From a virus: a stretch of DNA of 39,616 bases. A program made the translations under genes and the position numbers. The DNA lies in the IMG/VR virus record IMGVR_UViG_3300031565_000131, positions 1 to 39,616 of that record. One strand, written 5' to 3'. The notes under the pieces were generated by a model, which saw only the letters and a program-made list of their open reading frames with translations, searched no databases and was not told where the DNA came from. This document shows, one piece after another, positions 6,582 to 13,669 of this stretch. Each line of letters begins with the position of its first letter. Within the stretch, counting starts at the first letter, position 1.

Positions 6582-7859
6582 ATGGAAAATTTGAAAGTTA
6601 TCGAATTACACATTGAGAATTTCTTAAATGTGAAAGCCGTTACTATCAGGCCGGTTGACGATATTGTCAGAATTGAAGGCAAAAACAAAAACGGCAAATC
6701 AAACATTATCGATGCTATATGGGCGGCCATTGGTGGCAAGGAAGAAGGCCCTCGTCAACCTGTCCGCCTTGGAGAGGAGTCTGCGACCATTATTGTGGAC
6801 TTGGGCGATATAATAGTGCGCCGGCGGTTCACAGGAAACAATACCTACCTTGACGTTAAGAACAGTGAAGGCATGGTATTCCAGACCCCACAAAAGATAC
6901 TCGACACGCTGTTTACAAAAATATCAATAGACCCGAGCCGGTTTATGACGATGAGCAATCCTATGCGAAAAGGTTATTTGCTCGAACTGACTGGCAAGAA
7001 AGCAGATATTGAACTACTTGACGAAAAAAGAAAAGAAATATACAATAACAGGAGCGATGTCAACAGAGCAGTTACGCAGCTCAAGGCAAAGTTGAAAGAC
7101 GCTCCGGAATATGAGCATATCGAGGAAGTGTCTGCAGGTGAATTGATTGATGCAATTAACGAGGCAAATATTCAGTCAAGTAAAAAGGCACATCTCATAA
7201 GCGATATTGCTGATGCTCAATCTACCGTCCTGGCTAATCAAGAGAGAATATCGCAGTTAAAGAAAGCGGTTGTTGAGCTGCTTTGTGATATTGAACAGAT
7301 GGAGGCTGAAGTCGATGCTATTGTTGTCCCAGATGTGGAATTGCTCAAGGTAGAACTGAAAGCGTCTGAGGAAACAAATCGCAAGGCCCGGGAAATGGAA
7401 AATATTGCAATACAGACGAAAGAACTCAAGGAGCAAGAAATATCTGCTGAAAACCTGACTAAACTTATTTACGGTCTTGATAGCGAAAAGCAGGAGTTAC
7501 TTCTCAAGTCGAAACTTCCGATTGAAAACCTTGAAATAACCGATGATGATATATTGATTGCAGGTATTCCGTTCGATGATTTGAGTTCATCAGAGCAGAT
7601 AAAAATCTCAATCAATATCGCCTTAAGCCAGAACCCGAAACTCCGAGTATTGAGGATGGAAGGCTCGTTCATGGACAGCGAAAGCATGGAAGAAATAAAG
7701 CAGTTCGCCAAAGAGAAGAACGTCCAACTCTGGATTGAAGTCGTTACGGATGAGCCTAAAGCCGGATTTCATATTGTGAACGGAGAAGTAAGTTCACAAC
7801 CCGACACAGAAAACACCGTTAACGATGAAATAAGCCCTGATGAGGACGTATTATTTTAA
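6582..7859 (+). CDS. SMC/Rad50/RecF-like AAA ATPase
   Basis: A 425-residue ABC-type DNA-repair ATPase. Walker A is GKNKNGKSN near residue 33 in an N-terminal domain opening LHIENFLNVK. Residues about 145-300 are helical and coiled-coil prone but short, with no CxxC zinc hook. The signature-like LSSSEQIKISINIAL lies near residue 330. The Walker B region reads LRVLRMEGSFMD rather than an acidic DE pair, apparently a trait of this phage subgroup. It ends PDEDVLF, another SSB-like acidic tip. CTGGAGGACGAA precedes ATG and a strong promoter sits 30-60 bases upstream. Likely works with the nuclease and annealase in end processing. Confidence 0.8.
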   Translation: MENLKVIELHIENFLNVKAVTIRPVDDIVRIEGKNKNGKSNIIDAIWAAIGGKEEGPRQPVRLGEESATIIVDLGDIIVRRRFTGNNTYLDVKNSEGMVFQTPQKILDTLFTKISIDPSRFMTMSNPMRKGYLLELTGKKADIELLDEKRKEIYNNRSDVNRAVTQLKAKLKDAPEYEHIEEVSAGELIDAINEANIQSSKKAHLISDIADAQSTVLANQERISQLKKAVVELLCDIEQMEAEVDAIVVPDVELLKVELKASEETNRKAREMENIAIQTKELKEQEISAENLTKLIYGLDSEKQELLLKSKLPIENLEITDDDILIAGIPFDDLSSSEQIKISINIALSQNPKLRVLRMEGSFMDSESMEEIKQFAKEKNVQLWIEVVTDEPKAGFHIVNGEVSSQPDTENTVNDEISPDEDVLF

Positions 7860-7921
7860 ACATAACATAAACTACTGGAAAAAAAGAAAGAGTACATAAA
7901 TAACAATTAAACAAACTATTA

Positions 7922-7950
7922 AAAACCCTATGCGGTGCTTTTGCTCTTTC
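7922..7950 (+). repeat. 29-base direct repeat, copy 1
   Basis: Identical over 29 bases to 8876-8904. Each lies in the leader of a gene or gene group. It contains an ATG-led heptapeptide frame (MRCFCSF) without a ribosome site. Here the left arm CCCTATG can pair imperfectly with downstream CACAGGG. Confidence 0.85.
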
Positions 7951-7980
7951 ACAGGGCAAAAAAAACTTAAGGATAAAACC

Positions 7981-8388
7981 ATGAAAACTGACTGGAAATG
8001 GGAAGTAGAATTACATCGAGTAACGGGTGTTGATGACGGTGAGTGTCGTGTCGTAGTTGCAGAAATATTCGGCAAAAATACAGAAGAAATCGAAGAACAT
8101 GGCAAATTGATTGCAAACGCAGAACGATTAAAATTAGCTTTAGAAGATATGTGCTATCAGTATGCCTATTGGAATGGTAGTGTCGGGGGCTTAACAACGG
8201 GTGGGCTATCTGCCCTTGAGGATGCCTTTGACTTTCTCGGCTGGGATGACCCGCATATTGCACCAGACGCATGGTGTGATGAATCTGGATGTAAAGAACG
8301 GTATACTTGCGGAACACCTACGCCGAACGGATATAGAAAGACATGTGGTAAACATATACCACGTGTAGAAGAAACCATAAAAGAATAG
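7981..8388 (+). CDS. Hypothetical protein with Cys-rich C-terminus
   Basis: A 135-residue protein. ATG at 7981 is preferred (AAGGATAAAACC upstream) over an in-frame ATG at 7930 that lies inside the 29-base repeat. The C-terminal third has WCDESGC, CGTPTPNGYRKTCGKH, a likely zinc site (Cys/Cys/Cys/Cys/His) seen in other phage proteins. The middle contains aromatic and acidic residues without known motifs. Function unknown. Confidence 0.6.
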   Translation: MKTDWKWEVELHRVTGVDDGECRVVVAEIFGKNTEEIEEHGKLIANAERLKLALEDMCYQYAYWNGSVGGLTTGGLSALEDAFDFLGWDDPHIAPDAWCDESGCKERYTCGTPTPNGYRKTCGKHIPRVEETIKE

Positions 8389-8399
8389 AGGTTCAAAAA

Positions 8400-8816
8400 A
8401 TGATGACTACTGACGAACGCCTTGACTGGTTAATTGACATTGGAAAATGCTCCAATAACATCGCAAAAGAAGATGTTAGAAAAATAGTCGCACATCATGC
8501 ACGAGCAATAAGAAACTCAATAGAACTTGATTATAAAGATATAAAAATCATGCAAGAAATTCAGGATGAACGATTATCTCAAGATAAAGAATGGAAAGAG
8601 CAGAATCATCATCCATTTAGATGGATGTCTATACTCATGGAAGAAGTTGGCGAAGCATCAAAGGCACTTCCGGAAGGTTCATTATTAAAATATAGGGACG
8701 AAATGATACAGGTGGCTGCTGTTGCTGTGGCGGCGATTGGATGTTTTGAAAGAGGAAAGTGGGATAAGCAAGAAGAAATTGAAAGAAAGGCACATCTTTA
8801 TGATATTGGCTTATAA
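8400..8816 (+). CDS. MazG-like NTP pyrophosphohydrolase
   Basis: A 138-residue all-alpha NTP-PPase-like protein. The core EEVGEAS (ExxxE-type, near residue 80) and the later RDEMIQVAAVAVAAI (DExxQ-type) carry the acidic metal ligands of the MazG-like superfamily. Such phage enzymes hydrolyse (d)NTPs or, in some phages, affect ppGpp levels; the substrate here is unknown. The N-terminal about 50 residues are an extra helical region. It follows the preceding gene by 11 bases. Confidence 0.75.
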   Translation: MMTTDERLDWLIDIGKCSNNIAKEDVRKIVAHHARAIRNSIELDYKDIKIMQEIQDERLSQDKEWKEQNHHPFRWMSILMEEVGEASKALPEGSLLKYRDEMIQVAAVAVAAIGCFERGKWDKQEEIERKAHLYDIGL

Positions 8817-8875
8817 TTATTTATGGAAGGATTGTAAAGACGTGAGGAAACCATGAATATTTAAAAACTTTATTT

Positions 8876-8904
8876 AAAACCCTATGCGGTGCTTTTGCTC
8901 TTTC
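8876..8904 (+). repeat. 29-base direct repeat, copy 2
   Basis: Exact copy of 7922-7950 in the leader of the DUF5131 gene. Here GCGGTG inside the repeat pairs perfectly with CACCGC at 8905-8910, so the two copies fold differently. The ATG-led frame gives an eight-to-nine-codon peptide beginning MRCFCSF, then a stop. Confidence 0.85.
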
Positions 8905-8951
8905 CACCGCTAAATAAAAAGACAAACTAATGACATATTTAGGAGGGCATA

Positions 8952-9737
8952 ATGCCGACAAAAATAGAATGGTGCGATGAGACATGGAATTGTGCAGTTG
9001 GTTGTACGAAAATTAAGCAATCGTGCCGCTATTGTTTCGCTGAACGAATCCACAACCGCTGGCATATAGCATTTATGCGTGGGAAGAATTTCCCGATGCA
9101 ATACGCGAAGCCATTTTCGAACGTGCAATGTATATCAAGTCGATTGCAGCAGCCGTATCATTGGAAGCGCAAAAGAAACATATTTGTTAATTCCATGTCG
9201 GATGTTTTTCATAAGGATGTGCCTTTTGTGTTCACAGAGCAGCTTTGGGAAACGATGTATAATTGTAATGGCATTGAACATCCACAGCATAACTTTCTCA
9301 TATTGACGAAACGTCCGGAGAATGCTGTTGAATTTCAGAAGCACATGGAAAGCAAGTTTATGCTGACTTGGTATGATAATATTTGGATTGGTATATCGGT
9401 TTCCACTCAAAAAGATTTGGACGAAATGATGCTGGTGTTCGATGAGATTGACTCTAAAAACAAGTTTTTGTCTGTGGAGCCGATGTTGGGCGAAATTAAC
9501 TTTGAAAACCACTTGCACGGCATATCGTGGTGTATATTTGGGTGTGAGAGCGGAAAACAAGCACGTCCCATGAATGAGAATTGGGTTAGAAAGGCGATAG
9601 CACAGTGCAAAGAAAACGACATCCCGGTGTTCTACAAACAACGAATGGAAGGCAAGAAACTAATAAAAATGCCGTTATTGGACGGAAGGTGTTATAACGA
9701 GTTTCCGAAGGAACTTTCCTGGAAAGAAAAATTATGA
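8952..9737 (+). CDS. DUF5131 family (phage Gp37/Gp68) protein
   Basis: A 261-residue protein with TAGGAGGGCATA before ATG. The N-terminus TKIEWCDETWN and the cysteine cluster at residues 18, 25 and 28 (Cx6CxxC) are diagnostic of the DUF5131/Gp37Gp68 family. Further motifs are FVNSMSDVFH, LTKRPEN, IGISVST, LSVEPMLG and the Cys in FGCESG. The fold and Cys cluster resemble radical SAM enzymes, but the spacing is not the standard CxxxCxxC; activity is unproven. Its stop overlaps the next ATG (ATGA). Confidence 0.85.
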   Translation: MPTKIEWCDETWNCAVGCTKIKQSCRYCFAERIHNRWHIAFMRGKNFPMQYAKPFSNVQCISSRLQQPYHWKRKRNIFVNSMSDVFHKDVPFVFTEQLWETMYNCNGIEHPQHNFLILTKRPENAVEFQKHMESKFMLTWYDNIWIGISVSTQKDLDEMMLVFDEIDSKNKFLSVEPMLGEINFENHLHGISWCIFGCESGKQARPMNENWVRKAIAQCKENDIPVFYKQRMEGKKLIKMPLLDGRCYNEFPKELSWKEKL

Positions 9738-9901
9738 AAAGCCCGAAGCGTAAAAAATACAAAATCTCCTGCGATATGTATGACGCGATAATTAAGGCTA
9801 TTGATTACGATAAAGCCGAAGAAATTGCAGTAAGGATGTTCGGCATTCCTAATAAGAACAGGATATTCGTTGAAGAATTAAGAGAGAAACAATACACTTG
9901 A
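9734..9901 (+). CDS. Small basic protein
   Basis: A 55-residue ORF starting at an ATGA overlap with the DUF5131 gene, so probably translated by coupling. The first eight residues are strongly basic; the rest is predicted helical (YDAIIKAIDYDKAEEIAVRMFG). It could be a small DNA-binding protein, but no family is recognised. A TTGACA motif overlaps its stop. Confidence 0.5.
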   Translation: MKSPKRKKYKISCDMYDAIIKAIDYDKAEEIAVRMFGIPNKNRIFVEELREKQYT

Positions 9902-9968
9902 CACACGAGAACTCCAACAGTTTAAGACTGGCAGGCTGATGTTTATTGTGCCATTGAAAGGATAAATA

Positions 9969-10475
9969 ATGAAGCGATGTAATACGGATATATTTTTAAA
10001 AGCACTAAAAGAAGGTTATTATATAGCTGATATAAACGGAAATTTGTGGAATAATAAAAATAAACCATTGATTGGTAAATGTTGCACAGCAGGATATTTA
10101 TTGATTGGCTATAAATATGGGGATAAAAGATATATAACTGGTAAACATAGAGTAATATGGATGTATTTTAATGGAAGAATACCAAATGATTATGTTATTA
10201 ATCATAAAAATGGAATAAAAAATGATAATAGATTATCTAATTTGGAATGTATTACCCAAGCAGAAGATAAAATACACGCTATCAAGAACAAATTGAGGAT
10301 ACCTGTAAAAGGAGAGCAACATGGACGCTCAAAACTTACAAACGAGCAAGTTATAGAAGTAAGGAAAAGAGTATCTATGGGTGAACATAGAAAGACAATA
10401 TATAAAGATTATCCCGTATATTATACTACAATAAATAAAGTAATATCATCCGATACATGGAGAAACGTAAAATGA
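9969..10475 (+). CDS. HNH homing-type endonuclease
   Basis: A 168-residue HNH_3-type nuclease. The metal site is visible as HRVIWMYFNGRIP followed by INHKNGIKNDNRLSNLE and ITQAED with a later His. The C-terminal part (KLTNEQVIEVRKRV, TINKVISSDTWRNV) resembles the helical DNA-recognition tails of free-standing homing endonucleases. The gene is noticeably richer in A/T and AAA/ATA codons than the DUF5131 gene before it, consistent with separate acquisition. It overlaps the next gene by ATGA. Confidence 0.82.
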   Translation: MKRCNTDIFLKALKEGYYIADINGNLWNNKNKPLIGKCCTAGYLLIGYKYGDKRYITGKHRVIWMYFNGRIPNDYVINHKNGIKNDNRLSNLECITQAEDKIHAIKNKLRIPVKGEQHGRSKLTNEQVIEVRKRVSMGEHRKTIYKDYPVYYTTINKVISSDTWRNVK

Positions 10476-11032
10476 AAAGTATTTATTTAACAGAGAATGA
10501 AATCCAACAATTAAATAATAACGAAAAATTAATTTTTATTAGGATGTTGAAAGAGCAACCGCCAGAAGAATACATATTTAAGAAAATACACGAGCAAGGA
10601 AAGTTTGCCCTTTTTGTGCTGACGGAGAAGAATATCTTCTCAATTCCGCTCCAATACCCCATCGGCACGGTTATTGGGATAAAGGAAACTTATTGTAATC
10701 GCGGCTTTAAATATGATTTTATTTTAGGGCAATACATTCCTGAGTACTGTTATAAATCTAAGGGCAAAAAACCTCAACGAAAAAAATGGTTAAGTCCCGT
10801 AACCATGCCACAAGAGGCTATCCGCACAAAGCTAAAAGCGGTTGGGAATAGTGTGAAAAGGGTGCAAGCTATAACAACAAGTGAAGCAATAAGAATAGGA
10901 ATCTACTACAGTCAACAAGAGCCATTTCCAATAACAAGAATAAAAGATTGGTTCAACTCCAAATATGCCAAAAAAGGCTATAAGTGGGAAGATAACCCAT
11001 ACTGTGAGATTGTTGACTGTGAGGTGAGATGA
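10472..11032 (+). CDS. ASCH/PUA-like phage protein
   Basis: A 186-residue protein. ATG at 10472 (ATGA overlap, GGAG 7 bases upstream) is preferred over ATG at 10457. It follows the layout of the phage ASCH-like family, sometimes labelled morphogenetic protein: IGTVIGIKETY, KKWLSPVTMPQEAIR, VKRVQAITTSEAIRIGI, and the C-terminal KYAKKGYKWEDNPY. The ASCH/PUA fold usually binds RNA or modified nucleic acid; no substrate is known here. Confidence 0.65.
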   Translation: MKSIYLTENEIQQLNNNEKLIFIRMLKEQPPEEYIFKKIHEQGKFALFVLTEKNIFSIPLQYPIGTVIGIKETYCNRGFKYDFILGQYIPEYCYKSKGKKPQRKKWLSPVTMPQEAIRTKLKAVGNSVKRVQAITTSEAIRIGIYYSQQEPFPITRIKDWFNSKYAKKGYKWEDNPYCEIVDCEVR

Positions 11033-11241
11033 TGCTTTGGCATAGGAACTGCAACACAATAGATTTATTCTGCGATAACTTTAGTTCTTTTGTATGTGCT
11101 GAAGTAGTGCATATAAATCGTGAAAGTGTGGACAGGGATATTGAAGAAGCAAAAAAGCAAGGATGGATAATAAATAGAGATGGGGATGGTAATCTTACTA
11201 AAGTTATTTGTCCTATTTGTCAGAAAGGTAAGGTGGAATAA
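11032..11241 (+). CDS. Small protein with CPIC knuckle
   Basis: A 69-residue ORF. ATG at 11032 is preferred to 11029 because GAGGTG at 11021-11026 spaces better. Residues near the C-terminus read VICPICQKGKVE, a zinc-knuckle half, with two further Cys near the N-terminus (CNTIDLFC). It overlaps the previous stop. Function unknown. Confidence 0.5.
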   Translation: MLWHRNCNTIDLFCDNFSSFVCAEVVHINRESVDRDIEEAKKQGWIINRDGDGNLTKVICPICQKGKVE

Positions 11242-11411
11242 TGGCAATATATACAGAGCAAGATAGAATTGCAGATAACACATTAACTGCATTATTGGAG
11301 GATTTTATTAAATATCTTTCCCAACAGAATGTTAAAAATGATGATGTCCGTAGGGCTTATAATGATGTCCTTACTTGGATAGAAAATTATATTGATAGTC
11401 GATTTGAATAA
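11241..11411 (+). CDS. Small acidic helical protein
   Basis: A 56-residue ORF whose ATG at 11241 abuts the previous stop (TAATG), with AAGGTGG 9 bases upstream. The sequence is helical (LTALLEDFIKYL, YNDVLTWIENYI) and acidic. No family is recognised. The size and coupling to its neighbours are typical of early-region phage genes. Confidence 0.5.
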   Translation: MAIYTEQDRIADNTLTALLEDFIKYLSQQNVKNDDVRRAYNDVLTWIENYIDSRFE

Positions 11412-11422
11412 AAGGAGCAACC

Positions 11423-11719
11423 ATGAAAGACATTAAAAACATGACGCCTGAGGAACTACTGGGAGTTGTAGTAGCTTATAAAGTACGATCAACCAATATA
11501 AGATTTAAAGCTCATCAAGAAATCCTATACCGCTTTGCAGTGCTTGAGAAGGCATTGGAATTGAGGGCAGATAGGACGATATCGGTTTGGGAATTTGGGA
11601 GTGGCAAAATGCCTACAGATAATGAACGAAATAGCAAGAAAAAAGAAGTAATCCAGCATTTTATGAGCAAGGCAAAAGCAGAACTGGAGAAAGCCGATGA
11701 AACCATTGATGGCAAGTGA
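11423..11719 (+). CDS. Hypothetical helical protein
   Basis: A 98-residue protein with AAAGGAGCAACC before ATG. It is mostly helical and highly charged (LEKALELRADRT, HFMSKAKAELEKADE). Its 3' end overlaps the next gene by 23 bases. No recognisable motif; function unknown. Confidence 0.6.
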   Translation: MKDIKNMTPEELLGVVVAYKVRSTNIRFKAHQEILYRFAVLEKALELRADRTISVWEFGSGKMPTDNERNSKKKEVIQHFMSKAKAELEKADETIDGK

Positions 11720-12032
11720 TATAGTGTTGGAAGATACAAAGAAACTTTGCTCTTTGCCCTATCCTAATCATCCAAGAGGTTGCCCAAATGTTAGGAGATG
11801 TAGGACTCTTGGGGATTATAAGATATTTGATATAATGAATCCACTTTATTTAATATACAATTATGGCGAGTATCTTTTTGACGCTGATAATACGGTTGTA
11901 GCTCAAATAAGAGGTTGGGGATATTTGACAGAAAATTTTGGGTTATCTCCAGATGAGACTGTTGAACTACAAAAACAGACATTACGGTTTATAGTTTATG
12001 CCTGTAATAAGGCTGTGGAAAGCGAGGAGTGA
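11697..12032 (+). CDS. Hypothetical protein with Cys-containing metal-binding N-terminus
   Basis: A 111-residue protein; ATG at 11697 has GGAGA 6-7 bases upstream inside the previous gene. The N-terminal KLCSLPYPNHPRGCPNVRRC carries three Cys and resembles phage proteins related to DUF2284-type predicted metal-binding proteins. The C-terminal half is helical with a final Cys. The metal site is an inference from the Cys spacing; no catalytic role is evident. Confidence 0.5.
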   Translation: MKPLMASDIVLEDTKKLCSLPYPNHPRGCPNVRRCRTLGDYKIFDIMNPLYLIYNYGEYLFDADNTVVAQIRGWGYLTENFGLSPDETVELQKQTLRFIVYACNKAVESEE

Positions 12033-12033
12033 G

Positions 12034-12171
12034 ATGACCTTTAAAACAAGATTACTTATCTTAATCGCAATAGCCTTATTCTTTTACGGCTGTTATCTAT
12101 TGCAAATTCATGGCGACTGGTTCTGGGAAAAGGTGTATAATATTAACACGGAACAGGGGGTAGGAGAATAA
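12034..12171 (+). CDS. Small membrane-anchored protein
   Basis: A 45-residue ORF beginning 1 base after the previous stop, with GCGAGGAG upstream. KTR is followed by LLILIAIALFFYGCYLL, a single N-terminal membrane helix. A Cys at residue 20 resembles a lipobox position, but the preceding FYG is not canonical. The tail is short and hydrophilic. Function unknown. Confidence 0.5.
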   Translation: MTFKTRLLILIAIALFFYGCYLLQIHGDWFWEKVYNINTEQGVGE

Positions 12172-12172
12172 T

Positions 12173-12259
12173 GTAAAGCGAATCAAAATAGCTTATGTTG
12201 TTGAGGACATGGACAGGACGCCCGTTACGATTGGCGTTGAAACAACCGTGAGGATATGA
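12173..12259 (+). pseudogene. Short ORF lacking a start codon
   Basis: AGGAGAATAAT is an excellent ribosome site, but the codon at the expected start is GTA at 12173 (ATG at 12171 is followed directly by TAA). From there 28 sense codons encode a plausible peptide beginning with V/KRIKIAYVVEDMDRTP and ending at TGA. A small start-site mutation or 2-base insertion would explain this. It may be a decayed gene, or the reading may be chance. Confidence 0.35.
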
Positions 12260-12293
12260 GGCTAAAACGATACAACCGGAGGAGGATTGAGAG

Positions 12294-12515
12294 ATGCACT
12301 GGTGTCCAGATTGCGGTGAGGCATGTTTTTGTGATTGTGATGATACAGATTACGGTACTTTTAATTGCAAAATACATGACGGTGTTATATGCAGAGAAGA
12401 ATTAGAAGAAACTTTGAATAACGAAACGGAGAATGATGATACCGGGACCTCCTTAACTGAAGAAGAATATAATGAGGAAGCACGGGGTGAAATTCAACGG
12501 ACCGGAGGTGGATGA
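12294..12515 (+). CDS. Cys-rich zinc-binding small protein
   Basis: A 73-residue protein with CGGAGGAGGATTGAGAG before ATG. The N-terminus WCPDCGEACFCDCDDTDYG has five Cys in 12 residues, followed by two more Cys and a His, a likely zinc-binding module. The C-terminal half is very acidic and probably disordered. It overlaps the next gene by ATGATG. Function unknown; similar Cys-rich mini-proteins are common in phages. Confidence 0.6.
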   Translation: MHWCPDCGEACFCDCDDTDYGTFNCKIHDGVICREELEETLNNETENDDTGTSLTEEEYNEEARGEIQRTGGG

Positions 12516-12829
12516 TGGCTGCTTGTGTAATGTGTGGAAGCCTTATACCTGACGGGCAAAGAACTTGCTCAATGTGCTATGGTGATATTGAACATGGAAA
12601 TGATAATTACTGTGAATGCTCCCCTACCTTACGGAAGGGGCTTCTAAACCGAAGTTAGAGACTGCATTCCCAGTCTCAAAATATTGTAAGCATAGTCTTA
12701 ATATATGTGCTTATTGCTTAAAAGTCAAGAACAATTTAACGGCTGTATCCCCGCCCTTTCGGACAGGGTTTTAGCCCATATACAGATAAAGATTGGGCTG
12801 AAAAAGAAGACGATAGAAGAGAAGAATAA
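12515..12829 (+). pseudogene. Zinc-ribbon mini-protein gene split by a mobile element
   Basis: ATG at 12515 with CCGGAGGTGG upstream. The 5' part encodes CVMCG and CSMCY, a two-knuckle zinc ribbon, up to codon TAC at 12608-12610. The 180-base element 12611-12790 then intervenes; reading into it gives a stop at 12656-12658. Directly after the element, 12791-12829 continues in frame as DWAEKEDDRREE and a stop. Removing the element restores a natural 44-residue protein. The truncated 47-residue product may still fold its zinc ribbon, so activity is not excluded. Confidence 0.7.
12611..12790 (+). mobile_element. 180-base IS200/IS605-like non-autonomous element (copy 2, complete)
   Basis: It sits directly after TTAC, the known target tetranucleotide of IS608-type elements, with no target duplication, and splits an otherwise intact gene in frame. 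Structure: left-end hairpin 12621-12640 (CCCCT/AGGGG plus CC/GG), CTTC/GAAG stem 12641-12654, perfect GAGACTG/CAGTCTC hairpin 12658-12677, and right-end hairpin region 12741-12776 (GGCT/AGCC around CCCT/AGGG). There is no ORF, so mobilisation would need a TnpA in trans. The structured right half resembles where IS605 elements encode TnpB guide RNA, but that is inference. Confidence 0.65.
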
Positions 12830-12849
12830 ACGAAAGAAAAGGAATGATT

Positions 12850-13254
12850 ATGATACAGACCTTAATTATACCGAACAGACTGCCCGGCATGAATGATATT
12901 ATCGCAGCTGCACATAACAGGCACGGAAATTTCAGCAAGTATGCCGAAATGAAAAAGCGATACGGACTTGAGATAATACTGCTCATTAAAACGCAATGCC
13001 TAAGACCGATTACCGTTCCTGTCGATATTGATTTTCATTGGTATGAAGATAATATAAAAGGCAAAAAAAGAGATAAAGACAATATTTCTGCGGGTAAGAA
13101 ATTTGTGCTGGATGCTCTTGTTGACTCTGGAATTATCAGAGATGATGACTGGAAACAAATCAATACGTTTACTGATCACTTTCACTCTGTAAATGAGGAT
13201 AAGGTTAGGATAATTTTAAACTATGAGGAGGAATTATGCCTGAAGATAAGATGA
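12850..13254 (+). CDS. rusA: RusA-like Holliday junction resolvase
   Basis: A 134-residue protein; ATG at 12850 (AAGGAATG upstream) is preferred to 12844. It opens with the RusA-type IPNRLPGMND. The acidic core is visible as KRDKDN (D75, D77, N78), LDAL (D88) and IIRDDD (D98-D100), the DxDN...LD.L...DD arrangement that binds Mg in RusA. It would cut four-way junctions made by recombination or replication before packaging. Length is typical of the family (about 120-140). It overlaps the next gene by 19 bases. The symbol is used by family resemblance. Confidence 0.8.
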   Translation: MIQTLIIPNRLPGMNDIIAAAHNRHGNFSKYAEMKKRYGLEIILLIKTQCLRPITVPVDIDFHWYEDNIKGKKRDKDNISAGKKFVLDALVDSGIIRDDDWKQINTFTDHFHSVNEDKVRIILNYEEELCLKIR

Positions 13255-13652
13255 CGTTGTTTTCTGTAATGCAGCAAGGTAAGTTGATGGTAACTATCAA
13301 AGTTGACGGATCAGTTGTTATCGCTCCCGGAGTCAGTCTTGATGATGCGGCGAAAGCATTCTGGGTCGCAGTTGAAAAGCACGGACATGAGAGATTTAAT
13401 GAGGCTGTTGAGGAATATCCGAAAGTTATCGGAAACAAGGAAGATACTCCGCATCCGGCGGACGAGTTCGATCCGATTGAGGATATGCTATTGAGTGTTT
13501 ATGATAGAAGTGAATCTTTTTTGAATAACAAAATGTCAACTCCGGGTCCCGTAGCCTCAAGAGAACAAAAACCGATACTTGAAATGCTCGGAGTTCTCGC
13601 GAAATGTTCGCTTTATCTATTGCGGGAAATCAAGAGGCCGAAAATCAACTAA
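13236..13652 (+). CDS. Hypothetical phage protein
   Basis: A 138-residue protein with GAGGAGGAATT before ATG, overlapping the RusA-like gene. The N-terminal segment (MTIKVDGS-like, APGVSLDDAAKAFWVAVE) is a recurring phage motif without assigned function. The C-terminal half (YDRSESFLNNK, LGVLAKCSLYLLREI) is helical. Could be a replication accessory from context; not determined. Confidence 0.6.
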   Translation: MPEDKMTLFSVMQQGKLMVTIKVDGSVVIAPGVSLDDAAKAFWVAVEKHGHERFNEAVEEYPKVIGNKEDTPHPADEFDPIEDMLLSVYDRSESFLNNKMSTPGPVASREQKPILEMLGVLAKCSLYLLREIKRPKIN

Positions 13653-13669
13653 TACCTACAGGCAAGTAA

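Noticed and set aside
9898-9926. Promoter with TTGACA at 9898 before the HNH gene at 9969
   Set aside because: The -10 at the right distance (TTTAAG) is poor; only the -35 is good.
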